Source: Flaccisagitta enflata
Lineage: Eukaryota; Chaetognatha; Sagittoidea; Aphragmophora
Reading direction: 5' to 3'
Length of the DNA stretch: 64,000 nt
NCBI GenBank assembly: GCA_965153355.1
Contig: OZ231127.1
Coordinates: 15,934,001-15,998,000, forward strand
Made by a program: the position numbers and the translations under genes. The first letter of the stretch is position 1; every line of letters starts with the position of its first letter. Positions 1-11,510 of the stretch are shown piece after piece. The notes under the pieces are model-generated. The model was not told where the DNA came from. It made no database searches and was given only the letters and a program-made list of their open reading frames with translations.

Positions 1-16
1 TTAAAGAGTTGGAACT

Positions 17-130
17 AACAAGGCCTGATACACGGGCCAAGACGGTGCGCCGGGCGGTATTAACTCTTAGACCTATCCGGATGGACAGATGGACAGAACC
101 TCTTACAGAAGAGCTACGGCGCACCAAAAA
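17..130 (+). mobile_element. Hairpin-ended element, GGTGCGCC subtype
   Basis: A short non-autonomous element. It starts with AACAAGGCC followed by a small GGCC-stem hairpin and ends in a GC-rich arm followed by CCAAAAA. The 5' motif GGTGCGCC (44-51) is the exact reverse complement of GGCGCACC (118-125) at the 3' end. The middle carries the GGACAGAT-type tetramer tract typical of the family. A longer copy with the same first 50 bases lies at the right end of 37129-37874, on the other strand. Confidence 0.6.
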
Positions 131-140
131 TTAATCATAT

Positions 141-288
141 CATATTTCTGAATCATTTCCAGTGATTTTTGCTTCTTTGAGAGATTTTCAACTCGAGCGT
201 GACCGATCGACCGACCAACCAACCAACCAACCAACCAACCAACCGACAGACAGAGCTGGTAATAGAGGTGCTATGGCGCACCTTAAAA
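141..288 (+). mobile_element. Hairpin-ended element, 5' end unclear
   Basis: The 3' end is a clear hairpin at 266-283 (AGGTGC..GCGCACCT) followed by TAAAA. Upstream is an ACCGACCAACCAACC tetramer tract. No AACAAGGCC start is visible, so the 5' boundary is approximate. A further family fragment with ACGTGGCC and GTCCGGAC-like sequence continues to about 480. Confidence 0.45.
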
Positions 289-566
289 GGAAATAAGTTA
301 TGTAGCAGCTGAAACGAGACAGGATACGTGGCCACTTTGGTTGCTTCTGGATTGGCACGAGTGGAGAATTCCAAACAAAGCAAAGAAGCGTCCGGACTGT
401 GTCGCCGCGTGTATTGAATTTGGTGCGAAGCATGTGAAATAAAAAGAGAGACAGATGGACGATCAGACAGATGAAATGACAGTACTAAGGAGGCTCTCAA
501 ACTATCTTTCTAAATTATTTATTTCAGTTAGTCCTTTTAGTTGCGGACACGCGTGTCAATCGCGTT

Positions 567-763
567 TGTAGTCACTTGCTACGCACTCTACACCCCCTTT
601 TTTGGTTGGTCCGTCGGTTCGTTGGTCAGTCCCCCTTTTACTTTTTAGGCGTTTTGGAGCTTTTTGGGCTCACTGCTCCTGCCCAAATGCTTCACTGATC
701 TCCTCCATCACTGCCCCTGCCCACCCGCAAGCGACTGGGGTAGCCGTGTATCCGGCCATGTTA
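567..763 (-). mobile_element. Hairpin-ended element
   Basis: On the plus strand it starts with a degenerate hairpin (about 571-588) and the GTCCGTCGGTT tract, and ends with GTATCCGGCCATGTT, the complement of the family start. The 5' motif (complement of CAAGCGACT at 727-735) matches the hairpin arm except for one base, including the subtype-specific CTTG extension. A second hairpin end (AGTTGCGGACACGCG) lies just left, at about 537. Confidence 0.5.
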
Positions 764-930
764 ACGGGCCCTTCAGTCACTCGCTACATTCGTTCCCTAC
801 CTCGCTCCGCAGTGCTCCGCTTTGCTACGCTCGCTTCACTCGCTTGCTCCATTCACAAGCTATCTCACTCACTTGTGGGGACAGTTGAAATTCATAAATA
901 TGTGTTTACGCTGAAAACGAATTTCACGGA
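764..930 (-). mobile_element. Partial copy of the GAGCGAGTGAGCG-rich MITE
   Basis: The sequence rich in ACTCGCTAC and GCTCGCTTCACTCGC is the reverse complement of the interior of the element at 3182-3442. Its outer terminus on one side has been replaced by the hairpin-ended element that ends at 763. Confidence 0.5.
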
Positions 931-1004
931 ATCACTTGAGAGTCTTGTTGACAATAGAAACACACCCAGCATATGATCTCATTCGGGCCAAAAACAGCCG
1001 AGAA

Positions 1005-1112
1005 ACGCAGGCGCATAGATGGATGGACAGACGGATGGACGGATGGATGGACCAACAGATGGACCAACTGACCAATGGATTGATAAGAAGTGGCCTATAG
1101 AGTCGCGTGTCT
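1005..1112 (+). mobile_element. 3' end of a hairpin-ended element
   Basis: A GGATGGACGGATGG tract is followed by GGCCTATAGAGTCGCGTG, the family 3' end with a decayed right hairpin arm. No 5' end is visible. Confidence 0.4.
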
Positions 1113-1129
1113 GTAGTTTGAATGTAAGG

Positions 1130-2081
1130 GGCCTAATAAAATTGGTAATATAATCGAAGAAGGGATTTTTTTTCTTCTTATGATTTTTGAATCATAGTTC
1201 ATTCATACTAAATAAGGCGCACCAAGATAATTTCTTGATGGTGTTAGCACTATGTCCTTAAGTTTACGATGGTATAATACTTTTTAGGAATTCCAATGCA
1301 GATCCAGCCATGCAAGCTTAACATCAAGAAATTGATGATTTTGATATAAACCTTTAATTTTTCAGATTCGACTTTATACATACCCATAATCGTGTTCATT
1401 ATGTCATGAGCTTTCAAATGATATGCTGCACTATATATTTTGTTGGAAAAGAAAACAACTTATGAACTATTCAGTTTTTTGTTGGACTTACCCTATCGGC
1501 TGCAGCGCGTTTATCTTTTCGCGCGCAAGAAAATCTACCACCGCGAAGGAGCCATTTTTACCTAAACAAACTTAACAAATGTACGCATGGTACGAGGGGA
1601 GCGCATTGACCGATTTTGATGAAATTTGAGATATAGGCCCTTCTTGGTCTACTCTTTCATATATAACTGAACTTCGCAGAACCCAGAACAATGAGACCCC
1701 TTCCCGTTTCATCGAAGTTAAGGTCTATTTTGATAGTTTCACTGGATCGCGTTTACCATTTTTCCTCCGGTTTTTCATGATATCCCGATGCCATATGATG
1801 TAATGTGACATGCTTTAGCATATTTAGCATTGATAATAGCTCATTGCTTGACAATCAACACTTTTTATCTCATATCTAAGCTATCTTTGGCGCAGAAAGT
1901 TGGCGTTTTTCAACGATTTTTTTACACGACCTGGCTGAGCGTCGTGACCGGTCGCTAGATTAAGTTTTTTCAATCAATAAATTTCATTGCCATTGATTTT
2001 GATTGTCAGTTTTTCCCGGGTTGAAATTTCTAAGGTTTACATAAAGGCTAATATTTTTTGAGCCGCTATCCTAAAACCGAG
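1130..2081. other. AT-rich sequence with no recognised feature
   Basis: Both strands were read. There is no open frame of note, no clear repeat and no splice-flanked coding segment. Short GC-rich islands (for example around 1503-1540 and 1930-1960) were not recognised. Confidence 0.5.
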
Positions 2082-2381
<300 letters not shown>

Positions 2382-2395
2382 CGTCAATTCCTTAC

Positions 2396-2735
2396 CTCCC
2401 AACCTATCGAGTGGTATTGATTTGCTGGCGTTGGGACTGTCGATGTAATTTTCGTTGACGTATCCGTGACACGTCGACGCGCCGTTGGAACTGTTGAGTC
2501 CCGATTTACTCTCCGGCGAAACGACTTCCGGCGAGACGCGATTCGATATCAAGTCCGGTGGGTATGCAGGCGGCGGATTTTTCTGAGAGGAAGGTGTCGC
2601 ACTAACGCTTGTTGGCTGACCCGACTCACTCGATAACGACGGAGATGACGTCGTTATTATGGTGACTGTTTGGTCATTGTTTAAAACGATTTCCGGAATG
2701 TGTTGCTGTCGTTGTCCATGCTGATTTGGCTCCAT
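2396..2735 (-). CDS. Probable first coding exon of an unidentified PPxY-containing protein
   Basis: On the minus strand an ATG at 2735-2733 opens 113 codons plus one base and ends at a good donor (GGAG/GTAAGG). The frame reads on into the AAC repeat only because the intron happens to stay open. The peptide is rich in Ser, Pro, Asn and Thr, has no membrane segment, and carries a PPPAYPP stretch near residues 53-59, a PPxY-type ligand for WW domains such as those of Nedd4-family ubiquitin ligases. Many TCG and CCG codons resemble the base use of the diacylglycerol kinase exons in this window, unlike the AT-rich surroundings. The next exon would lie beyond the left edge. I do not recognise the family. 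The cytoplasmic tail of a membrane protein is one possibility, by analogy only. Confidence 0.55.
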
Positions 2736-3181
2736 TGTTTAGGTTTTTGTTTTTGTTTTTTTTTGGGGGGGTATTTCAGTATCTCTTTTGGGGATTTTTC
2801 TTTTAGACTTACGACTTAGTATAAGTTACTGTTTTCTTTCTTTTTTGCCCTATTTTCATGAGAGAAAAAATGACCTAAAATCTATATTGACTTGGTTGCT
2901 GCTTAATACCTATTGGGTTCATGATTGCTTTTGTAGTATCACGGAAGTTCGCGAGGGCACAGTAACGATATGAATTTTCCATTGTGTGCTTTTTTAAAAG
3001 TTTCGTATTTAATTTCCTTTTCTTCCAAACTACTTGTTGATGTTATCACCGTCGGTCTGGCATAAATAGATTAGATATTCAAGGTGGTCGTTAAAGCGTA
3101 TAAAATTCAAGAAGACGACTTTGAGCTTGTGGACTGCCGAGTGAAAAAAAGAGATATGATCAGCGACAAACGATATGAGTT
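2736..3181. other. Upstream flank of the minus-strand exon
   Basis: A T-rich stretch (2740-2775) lies directly upstream of the ATG. The rest is AT-rich unique sequence with no clear TATA box or other promoter element, and no further gene seen. Confidence 0.3.
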
Positions 3182-3442
3182 AGGGCGTGTTTCTGGTGAC
3201 GACCAAAAACGCGTTCCCTCCCGTGAAACGCGATAACAGTATGAACACATATTAAAGATTTTCAACTGTCACATGAGGGAGTGAGCAAAGTGAGTGAGCG
3301 AGCCCGTGAACGGAGCGTAGCAAAGCGGAGCACTGCAGAGCGAGTGAGCGGAGTGAGCGGTGCGAGCGGTGCGAGCGAACGAACGTAGCGAGCGACCGAG
3401 TGGCCCGTTCAAAACGCGGTTGTCTGACCAGAAACGCACCCT
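3182..3442. mobile_element. MITE with AGGGCGTGTTTCTGGT-like terminal inverted repeats
   Basis: The left end AGGGCGTGTTTCTGGT and the right end ACCAGAAACGCACCCT are inverted (15 of 16 match). The interior is a run of GAGTGAGCGAGC-like words. A second full-length relative is at 50086-50329 and a partial inverted one at 764-930. There is no coding capacity, so it is probably non-autonomous. The superfamily was not recognised. Confidence 0.7.
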
Positions 3443-3882
3443 AAATGAAGGAAATGCCCGTGCATAGGCCAAAAAATCAGACCAGACCATTGCAATATAA
3501 TTTTAATAGTGCGCATAAAATATTAAATACAAAACGGCATTACTATAGCCTACGTGAGTTCAATCAAGTGTATGATGATAAAACAGTATTATTATTATGG
3601 CCTACGTGAGTAAATTTTCGTGTATGACATTAAAACGTCCACGTGACCACTTCCGGGTGAAGTTTTGATCATTGCAAAGTAGCAAAATAAGTGAAAGACT
3701 CATTGCAAGTGGTCAAAGAGAAGTAATGATGTGCAGCAAAATCAAAACTCTTAAATTTCTTTGTTAGTCAATTGGTGAAATTTTTTTTTTAATTTGACAG
3801 ACAGCTTGACAGACAGTCAAAATGACAGACGATTGAAGGGTTATCACAATTGTGTATGTAATTCTCGCCGCCGACGAGAAAA
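3443..3882. other. AT-rich sequence, nothing recognised
   Basis: Contains a short local duplication (the words TATGGCCTACGTGAG and TATAGCCTACGTGAG near 3545 and 3597). No coding segment is evident. Confidence 0.4.
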
Positions 3883-4178
3883 ATAGCCCGACCGGGAAAA
3901 GATGCGTCCTGACTGTGTGTCTGCGTGTATTGACATTGGCGATGTATATGGAGGGACAGGTAGATGGACAGACAGACAGATCAATGACCTAAGAGCATCC
4001 CAAAGAGTGTTTGGTTTGATACGTAGCATCGCTGCGGTTGAAAGGCGCCGAAAACTGCGATTTTTAAGGAAGCGTAAAGGACACAACGACGGACGGACGG
4101 ACGGACGGACGGGCGGACGGACCGACGGACGGACAGACCCTCTTATAGAGATGCGTTCCTGACGGACGCATCTAAAAA
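3883..4178 (+). mobile_element. Hairpin-ended element, GATGCGTC subtype
   Basis: The 5' end shows GCCCGACCGGG followed by GATGCGTCC. The 3' end is CTCTTATAG then the hairpin 4149-4173 (AGATGCG..CGCATCT) and AAAAA. The middle has a GGAC tetramer tract (4090-4137). GATGCGTCC occurs near the 5' end and its complement forms the right arm of the 3' hairpin. Confidence 0.65.
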
Positions 4179-4595
4179 GATTATGGAATGAACTGAGTAG
4201 GCATAACGATGCACCATGAAAAACGAGCGATTAGTGCGTCAGCAACCTAGAATCCGGAAGTTGGCATTGTGAATCACAGCAAAAAGATGGACGGACTAAA
4301 AAATGGACATATGGATATGGATAGACGGTCAGATGGAAAAACGGAAGGACGGACGAACGAATATATTGACAAACGAAGATTGAGTCAGCTCCCGAGAAAA
4401 TGAATATTGATAGACGGTATCGACCTGCCCCATTATCAGCCCTAAAACGAATCAGGGTGATTGAATCGATCAACTCGCTGACTGTGGAGTTCTAAAGACG
4501 GAAATTCAGTTGAAAAAAAAAACAAACGACATCAGTTTCCGGCATTTCAGTTTCAGAATGATAAATGACTTTTTTGGCGTTCCAAAAGTACATTT
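4179..4595. other. Diverged hairpin-element fragments
   Basis: GGACGG and GGACGAAC tracts at 4285-4365 resemble element interiors, but no intact ends are visible. Confidence 0.3.
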
Positions 4596-4784
4596 GTCCT
4601 TTGTCCTTTGTCCTTTGTCCTTGGTCCTTGATCTTTGGTCCTTGATCCTTTGTCCTTTGTCATGTGTCGTTTGTCACCTGTCGTTTGTCCTTTGTCATCT
4701 GTCCTTTGTCCTTTGTCATCTGTCCTTTGTCCTTTGTCATCTGTCCTTTGTCCTGTGTCCTCTATCATTTGTCCTTTGTCCTTA
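4596..4784. repeat. TCCTTTG minisatellite
   Basis: Tandem 7-bp units (TCCTTTG with variants TCATCTG, TCGTTTG) cover about 190 bp. Confidence 0.9.
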
Positions 4785-5029
4785 ACGAGTAAGGTAGATA
4801 GGATTATGATTGCACCATTAAGAAATACATTTGAGGTTGACTAAGCGCTTGTCATGGGACTGAGCAAAATTGTGCATTACTGTAAAGCTGCATTATGTCA
4901 AGGATAGAAATAGCTAAAAGATTTCTTTACAATCATCAGTTTTTGGGCAGCGGCTTTCACATATGGGGAAATTTATCTTTCTCCTCCTTCTCCTTCCCCT
5001 CCACCGTCCCCCTCCCCCAACCTCGTAGC

Positions 5030-5425
5030 CCACAACACAGCCTCAGGGCCCAAATCCTAGCCTTGAGGCACAAATCCTGGCCTCAAGTCTCAAAACCCAG
5101 CTTCGAGGCCCAAATTCCAGCCTTGAGGCCCAAATCCTAGCCTTGAGGCCCAAATCCCAGCCTCAAGGCCCAAATCCCAGCCTTGAAGCCCAAATCTCAC
5201 TCCCCATTCTTACCTCATAGCCTAAATCCCAATCTTAAGGTCAAGATTCTTGCCTTGAGGCCCATATCTCAACCTATAAACCCATACTTCACCTTTAACC
5301 ATCAAATAGGTCATCGGTCCCTTCAGGGCCGCTGAACTTCTAACCACCTCACACTCACATACACTCACATAGGGGCAATGGGTACCGCTGACCATCTAAC
5401 GCTTTTGCGATTATTATGCTTTTTA
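5030..5425. repeat. 20-bp CCTCAAGGCCCAAATCCCAG minisatellite and flank
   Basis: About twelve degenerate 20-bp units run from 5030 to 5290. They are followed by TCCCTTCAGGGCCGCTG and GGGTACCGCTGACCATC. The same order (20-bp units, CCCTTCGGGGCCGCTG, then TATCGCTGAC) recurs at 29620-29966, so this is a decayed copy of a composite repeat. Confidence 0.75.
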
Positions 5426-5805
5426 GGCGGATGCGCTCTAGCGGTGCCCCTCTGTACTTTTGGACCGCCAGATCAATTAGTTGCAAATTTTTTTTTTGAT
5501 ACATGAGAATGAAAGAATGCATGTGGCCATCAAAAAATATTTCATTTGACCCAATTCTCCTTTAATAAAAAGTTTTCAGCTGAAAACAATAGGAACAACT
5601 GGAAATAATTCTCTCTGTCTCTTTACAACGAGTGCTAGATAAAAGTTCTCCCCGCTCGTCTGTCTATCTGCCTGTCTTTCTCTATGTCTATCTCTGTGTC
5701 CTTCTGACTGTCCACCCTTTTAGCTCCTTTCTTCGTCTCTTTTGTTTGTCTGTCTGTCTGCCTGCCTATCGGTCTGTCTGTCTGTCGATCTTCCTGTCTT
5801 AAAAC

Positions 5806-5807
<2 letters not shown>

Positions 5808-5893
<86 letters not shown>
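5808..5893. repeat. (CT)n microsatellite
   Basis: About 43 uninterrupted CT units, preceded by a CTGT tetramer tract at 5745-5790. Confidence 0.97.
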
Positions 5894-5896
<3 letters not shown>

Positions 5897-6141
5897 TTTC
5901 CCTTTCAATTCCGTCATCGATGTACTTGAGTTGTCAGATATTTGTTTGGATTTCCACTCGGACTATTTTTCAAGTGAGAAATATAATACTTAATCGGATT
6001 TTGGCCACATCTGATTATTTTGATAATTACCAGCTTCACTGTCAAACGCTTATATGAAAGTCATGCTATACATAAGATTTCAAAATGCATCAACTTCCTA
6101 ATAACCATGGGAAACAAAAAAATAACATTGAAATGAGAAAA

Positions 6142-6415
6142 AACAAGGCCAACACCTTACAGTCGCGTGCGGTTGTTAAGACCATAAGACCAAAAAACTA
6201 AAAGACTAAAAGACTAAAAGACCAAAAGACAACGAGACTAAATGTAAATTGACTTGAACTGACTTTAAATAACTTGAAATGAATTGAAATGACTTAAAAT
6301 GACGTAAAACGACAAAAAAAAAGCTAAGGATTAATGACCGTCAGACCGACAGACCAACAGACCGACCGTCTGATGGACAGAGTGGGTTGTAGAGTCGCGT
6401 GCACGCGACTAAAAA
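6142..6415 (+). mobile_element. Hairpin-ended element, AGTCGCGTGC subtype
   Basis: Complete copy. It starts AACAAGGCC and has AGTCGCGTGC at 6161-6170. The 3' hairpin at 6393-6410 is followed by AAAAAG, and its right arm GCACGCGACT (6401-6410) is the exact complement of the 5' motif. The interior holds GACTAAAAGACC and TGACTTAAAA short tandem words instead of a long GGAC tract. Confidence 0.75.
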
Positions 6416-6720
6416 GAAGTGATGAATAATGACCAAGAGAACTGAGAAGAATATGAAATCAGTCAAATTTCTCATGTCCTAACTGTAGCTGCAAGCTGTA
6501 AGTAGACAAGTCGACGCGTTTTATCTTTCATAATCAAACTGATAGACCAACTGATTAACCAAACGTTGGTCTGAATAGCGAAAGTGACGACTGTCAAAAT
6601 ATCTGCATATCTTGGCCGCCTTACGGCCTTAGACGAGTGGCAATGGAAATGGGAAACGCTATCAGGTTGTCCGGCGGCCGCAAAAAGCTTGACTTCAAGT
6701 CTACCCTGTATGGATATACT

Positions 6721-6955
6721 TTTTTAAGATGCGTCCTCGCATCTCTATAAGAGGGTTTGTCTGTCCGTCCGTCCATCCGTCCGTTGGTCCGTCAGTCCAT
6801 TACGCCTGTGCAAAAACCGCGTTTTTTGGCTGTTTTTGGTCAACATGTTTCGAGGGCCTCCTTTACTATTCAGTTGTCTGTTCATCCATATATGTCACAT
6901 GATCAATACACGCAGAGACACAGTCCGGACGCATCGTTGCCCGGTCGGGCTTGTT
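6721..6955 (-). mobile_element. Hairpin-ended element, GATGCGTC subtype
   Basis: On the plus strand it reads TTTTTAAGATGCGTCC, a hairpin, CTATAAGAGGG and a GTCCGTCC tract. It ends with GTCCGGACGCATC and GCCCGGTCGGGCTTGTT. Both terminal structures are intact, and GGACGCATC matches the hairpin arm. The copy at 17686-17998 is closely related. Confidence 0.75.
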
Positions 6956-7084
6956 TTAAACAATGTTGCCCTTCAGTTTTGGTTACACAGGTAACAATCT
7001 TATGCCCTTATTTATTTTTGGTAAGTATTTATATTTTGGGTAAGATTCAGAATGGATATTTGCTTAGGTAGTTTTGCTGGACAG

Positions 7085-7200
7085 AAAACTAGGAGTGATG
7101 AGAAAACTAGTAGTGATGCGCTCACAAAGCCCTCTTCCATAACTTTGAGTTTGGGTATGGTGAGGAATATTATTCCACTTGTCGTACAGTGAAAATGGCC
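7085..7200 (+). repeat. Dispersed 110-160 bp repeat, first copy
   Basis: The words AGAAAACTAGGAGTGATG, GGCTCACAAGG-like, CTCTTCCATAA and GTGAGGAATATTATTCCAC are shared with copies at 53936-54050, 54255-54370 and 57475-57635. No coding or clear terminal repeats; the repeat class is unknown. Confidence 0.6.
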
Positions 7201-7637
7201 TAGACTTGTGCAGTTCCGTGGTTCAAACGACACCGCAAATCCTCAATAACATGCAACCATGATAATAACAATAGTATAGTCTGACGGCAGAACTGGACGG
7301 ATTTACTGCCATGCTGCTTGAAGACTTAGTTTTGCGCGGGGATAAGCAAGTTTGGTTGTTTTTTTTTTTCTTTTTTTTGTTTTTTTTTTTGTTAACGGAG
7401 AGATAACGCTCTATGGTGAAGCGTAAATCGCATTTACCAAGTTCAATATTCCATTCCGCACAGGTCTAAGGATTGTGTGATTTGTGAGATTCTACATAGA
7501 ATTTACTATCTCTTTTGATACACAATAAGTTTAAATGTCGATTGAAAATTTGAATCTGAGCGTTTTTTCTAATCTGAAGATTCCAAGTTACGAGTTAAAT
7601 GCCTCGGAAGGCGGCATTTCTAATGATGATCGTCACG

Positions 7638-7761
<124 letters not shown>

Positions 7762-8212
7762 GAAAGAGATAGACAGATGAGAAAGTAAAAGTGAGGATTG
7801 TGGGAGAGGGATACAAATTCTTTTTATTTAACAGAAAGAAAAAAAAATTGAATTAGGATTTAGGTTCTTTTCAATTTTTATGATTTTCGATTTTGTATTT
7901 AAAGTTAAAATTGATTAACGATAGTGGCTAAGAGAGACCCCCCTCATTGGTCCATCAACACTTAACTCGCGGTGATATGTATGAAACTTTTTCTCTCTTT
8001 TACTTTTTTAGTAACTTCTTGAAGTTTTTGATTTCCGAAGTCGTAATTCATGTAACGATGTCACGGGCGTCATAAAACACGCTAGAGCTCTCATTGTCGT
8101 TTCTTATGTGTTTCTGTTCGTCTGCAAGTGTGTGTGTGGACTGTGTCATGGCCATGGCTTTGTGTATGAGCCATGAGTAGTGTTTGAATGTCACTTTATT
8201 CTACTCATTTCC

Positions 8213-8342
<130 letters not shown>

Positions 8343-8555
8343 TGATTCCCTGCTTTCAAAGAATTAGGATAAAATGTACTTTCAGTAATTCAAGTGATTA
8401 AGACCACATGTGAACAAGTGGTTAATCCAATTTGGGATAAGAAAGTTGTTTGTTTATTTGGTGGGCCGATAATTGATGTACTTTTATTAGATAGATGGTT
8501 AAAGCGGGAAAGAGCAACCGGATGGGAAAAAACAACTAAGTTCCTTTGAATCTAT

Positions 8556-8614
8556 CGTCTGATAGGTACCTGTGCGTCTGATAGGTACCTGTGCGTCTGA
8601 TAGGTACCTGTGCG
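8556..8614. repeat. Three perfect 19-bp tandem units
   Basis: GTCTGATAGGTACCTGTGC occurs three times head to tail without a change, so the triplication looks recent. Confidence 0.9.
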
Positions 8615-8739
8615 TGATCCAAAAATATTTCCCCCTAAGTGTCCAATAAATTTGGGAAAAAACCTAAACACTAAATTATTAAATCAACTGAGAGGCGTTA
8701 AATGGAAGGTAAAATGATATTTTTTTTTTCATTTCAAAA

Positions 8740-9486
8740 GCACCTGGGCGCTAATTAAACAAAATATGGTAAATGCGCCATGCTTACAGCTATATACAGA
8801 TGGCCCATTGACATGAAATTTGATATGACGTCAAATTTTTGAAGTGTTTGAACTTTGAAGTGCCCTGGTTTGCCAAAGATCCTAGCTTTCCAGCTTGATG
8901 CGATTTTTATTGATGAATATGGCAAAGAGTGGCAATCACAGTTGCCATCCTTAAGTATCAATGAAAAAGGGATATATATCTTTGGAGCGGGAGTGTCAGA
9001 CTTAGTCAAAATTTGGTCAAGGTTCAAAAAATACATAGCGGAATCAGGAAGTCGCCATCACGTTCCGCTCGTCCATCAAAGACAATTTTTTAGCAAGATC
9101 ACTATATGTGAACCTTCCCTCTATCGGTCTTTTTTTCTGGATTCTTATTACTTGTGGGCTAATGAATATTTATTAAGCATGATGTTTATATTTGACCCTT
9201 GTTTCAATTAAAGAGAGTCAGTTAAGCATGGTTTATTATTGTTCCTTTTAGAGTTTTGCCAAATTTATTGAACACCCTTGTAAAAATCAAATTAGTCGGT
9301 GATCACTCAGAAGCAAAGTCGTTGCACAGTTATAATAGGACCTGTTCTTTATTTACTTATCCTTTTAAATTGATCCATTTTCATTTCCCGATCAAACTTC
9401 GACACCTTTATCCCTCGAGGAAGCTGTGATCTTTGCCAGATGATCATTAGCAACTTCGTCTTAATCTTTTTCCCTTTGTACGACAT
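8740..9486. other. Unrecognised sequence with weak open frames
   Basis: Open frames exist on both strands at 8755-9211 but show no recognisable domain and no convincing splice or start context. I treat them as chance or as an old unidentified repeat. Confidence 0.3.
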
Positions 9487-9677
9487 TTTTAGTCGTGTGC
9501 ACGCCACTCTATAACCCTGTCTGTTGGTCGGTCCGTAATTTTTTTTCATTTTTCGGAAAGTATCGTATCAATGCCCCAGACCTAATGCCCCTGTCCTTAT
9601 GCCTGATCAGCTTATCCTATAGGGGCCCCTGCCCATCTTGTTCCACACGTGCCGGTAGCCGTGTATTAGGCCATGTT
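9487..9677 (-). mobile_element. Hairpin-ended element
   Basis: TTTTTAGTCGTGTGCACGCCACT at the left is a slightly decayed family hairpin, followed by CTATAACCCTG and GTCGGTCC. The other end is GTAGCCGTGTATTAGGCCATGTT, a decayed complement of the usual start. Confidence 0.55.
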
Positions 9678-10547
9678 TAGCACTTCAGCGAACAAATAGG
9701 TAATAAAATTTTTTTTCTCAAAAAATGACAAAAATAAATTTTTTTTGTAGATATGAGCTCTTCGATAATGCTCTTTATGTTATTCCTTGCACCGGGATTT
9801 TTGAGACTTTTTTTAGATTAAATGATCACCGTAAAATTTCTCTTGGATTACTGCTTAAAGTTGGAACTTGGATTACTGCTTAAAGTTAGAACTGGGATTA
9901 CTGTTTTTGATAACCTCAATATAGCGGGCGACAATCACCGCCACTAAAAAGAGAAATTCTTGGACAACATTTAAAGTAAGATCACAAATGGTACAGAAAC
10001 GTGAATGAGGTAACGTGGGAAATAAGAACTATCACACCCGGTGTCCACTGCACTGTGCAGATCTAGTACCATAATCAATTATAACTATTGTCTACCGGTG
10101 CTACTTCTCACTGAAAGACACTGCTGTTGGGCAACGGCTTCCAAGGGGGCGCAGTTCTGTAGAACTCAAGTGAAATCTGTCCCATTGTGACTTGCTATTC
10201 GTTTGTCTGTTTTTTTCCTAAAATTGGCTAATCTACTGTTTGTAGTTAAGCATAATCAAAATCAAAGTAAAGTGTGCCTTTAAATGTGAGCAAACAGGGT
10301 CATGTCAGCAAGTGCTGTTTGCAAACACAATTGTGCGCCAAGATTGTAAAATGGTGATTTTTTCTGAAATGTTACTTAAGCAAGTGACGCGGGGTCACAA
10401 TATATTGTGGATGGGTATGCAGGGGCATCCAACCCCCGGCCTCTACCCAACCCCCTCCCACACACTCGAACACACACAGACACATTCAATGACAACTGCA
10501 GCATCATAAATGCGCGTTTTTCTCGTTTTCAACTCAAGCGTGATGGA
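9678..10547. other. No gene seen; short local repeats
   Basis: A unit of about 25 bp (GGATTACTGCTTAAAGTT) is repeated three times at 9844-9905. At 10120-10195 there is GGGCAACGGCTTCCAAGGGG and CTGTAGAACTC, a decayed end of the terminal-inverted-repeat family that is intact at 30820-31523. Confidence 0.5.
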
Positions 10548-10795
10548 TGGATTAACGGACCAACTGACCAATGGACCAACAGAGAGACGGACAAAGCCTC
10601 TTATAGAGCTGCGTGTCTGCAACTAAAGAACTGAGTATAAAATAACACAACATATCTTTGCGCAACAAAACATGAGCTTTTGTGCAAAGAGGGGATGGAC
10701 GGGCGGGCGGGCGGGCGGACGGATGGACCAAAGGGCGGACCAACAGACGGATAGAGCGGGGTGTAGAGTCGCTTTGCACGCGACTCAAAGGTTGC
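10548..10795 (+). mobile_element. Two hairpin-element 3' ends in tandem
   Basis: The first ends at about 10630 (CTCTTATAGAGCTGCGTG then CAACTAAAG). The second has a GGGCGGGCGGGCGG tract at 10698-10730 and ends with GTGTAGAGTCGC and GCACGCGACT near 10790. Confidence 0.5.
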
Positions 10796-11389
10796 TAAAC
10801 TCAGTTATCCAGAAGTATAGATCGTGAAACATTCTGCATGGCGCCAAACGGAAGAGAATTATCATAATTACTTACACCATCAAAATTATTAGAGGTCTCA
10901 TTTGATCAATGGACAATTTTCTTATGAGAAATTGAAAACCAAAGACAGACTTTGACTTTATTTCCCGATAAGGCAGTTGCTTAAGCAGAACAAATTGACT
11001 TGTTTGATTGATTGATTAATTGATTGATGCGTTTACCTTTTATATACCAAAAACCTAATTGATTTTATTTCTTGGAGGTAATCAGAGGCTTACCACGATA
11101 TATATGATTGTTTGTCATAGTGGAAACATTTATTGCTGTTGCAAGTTTTCAAACTGTCCTCAGGTTAATGTTAATGCTAACGGCGCTCATCAACACGCCT
11201 TTAGTGACGATGTTAGGCCCTTATGGAGTACAAAGTCTTGCAAATGAGCGAGTTAAGTTATCCCATCATCAAATCATCAATATATGGAGTCCATCTAACC
11301 AAATCACAACAAGGTCATTGAGGCAACTGAGTTCAATTTTGAAAGAAAAAGCAGAGGGAGTCATTAAAACAAACCAAAGTCAATGCGGC
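10796..11389. other. AT-rich sequence, no gene recognised
   Basis: An open frame at 11108-11452 on the plus strand ends inside a hairpin-element tract (GGACCAACCGATGGATGG) and has no recognisable domain, so it is not called. Confidence 0.3.
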
Positions 11390-11510
11390 ATGTGTACGAT
11401 TTTCGAAGAGATGTTCTGGACTGACAAACGGACCAACCGATGGATGGACTGAATTATGGACAGACAAATCTTCTTTTAGGGACGCGGTGACGCATCTAAA
11501 GATTTGGTGA
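11390..11510 (+). mobile_element. 3' end of a hairpin-ended element
   Basis: A GACCAACCGATGGATGG tract is followed by CTTCTTTTAGGGACGCGG and GACGCATCTAAAG, a decayed GATGCGTC-type terminus. Confidence 0.4.
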
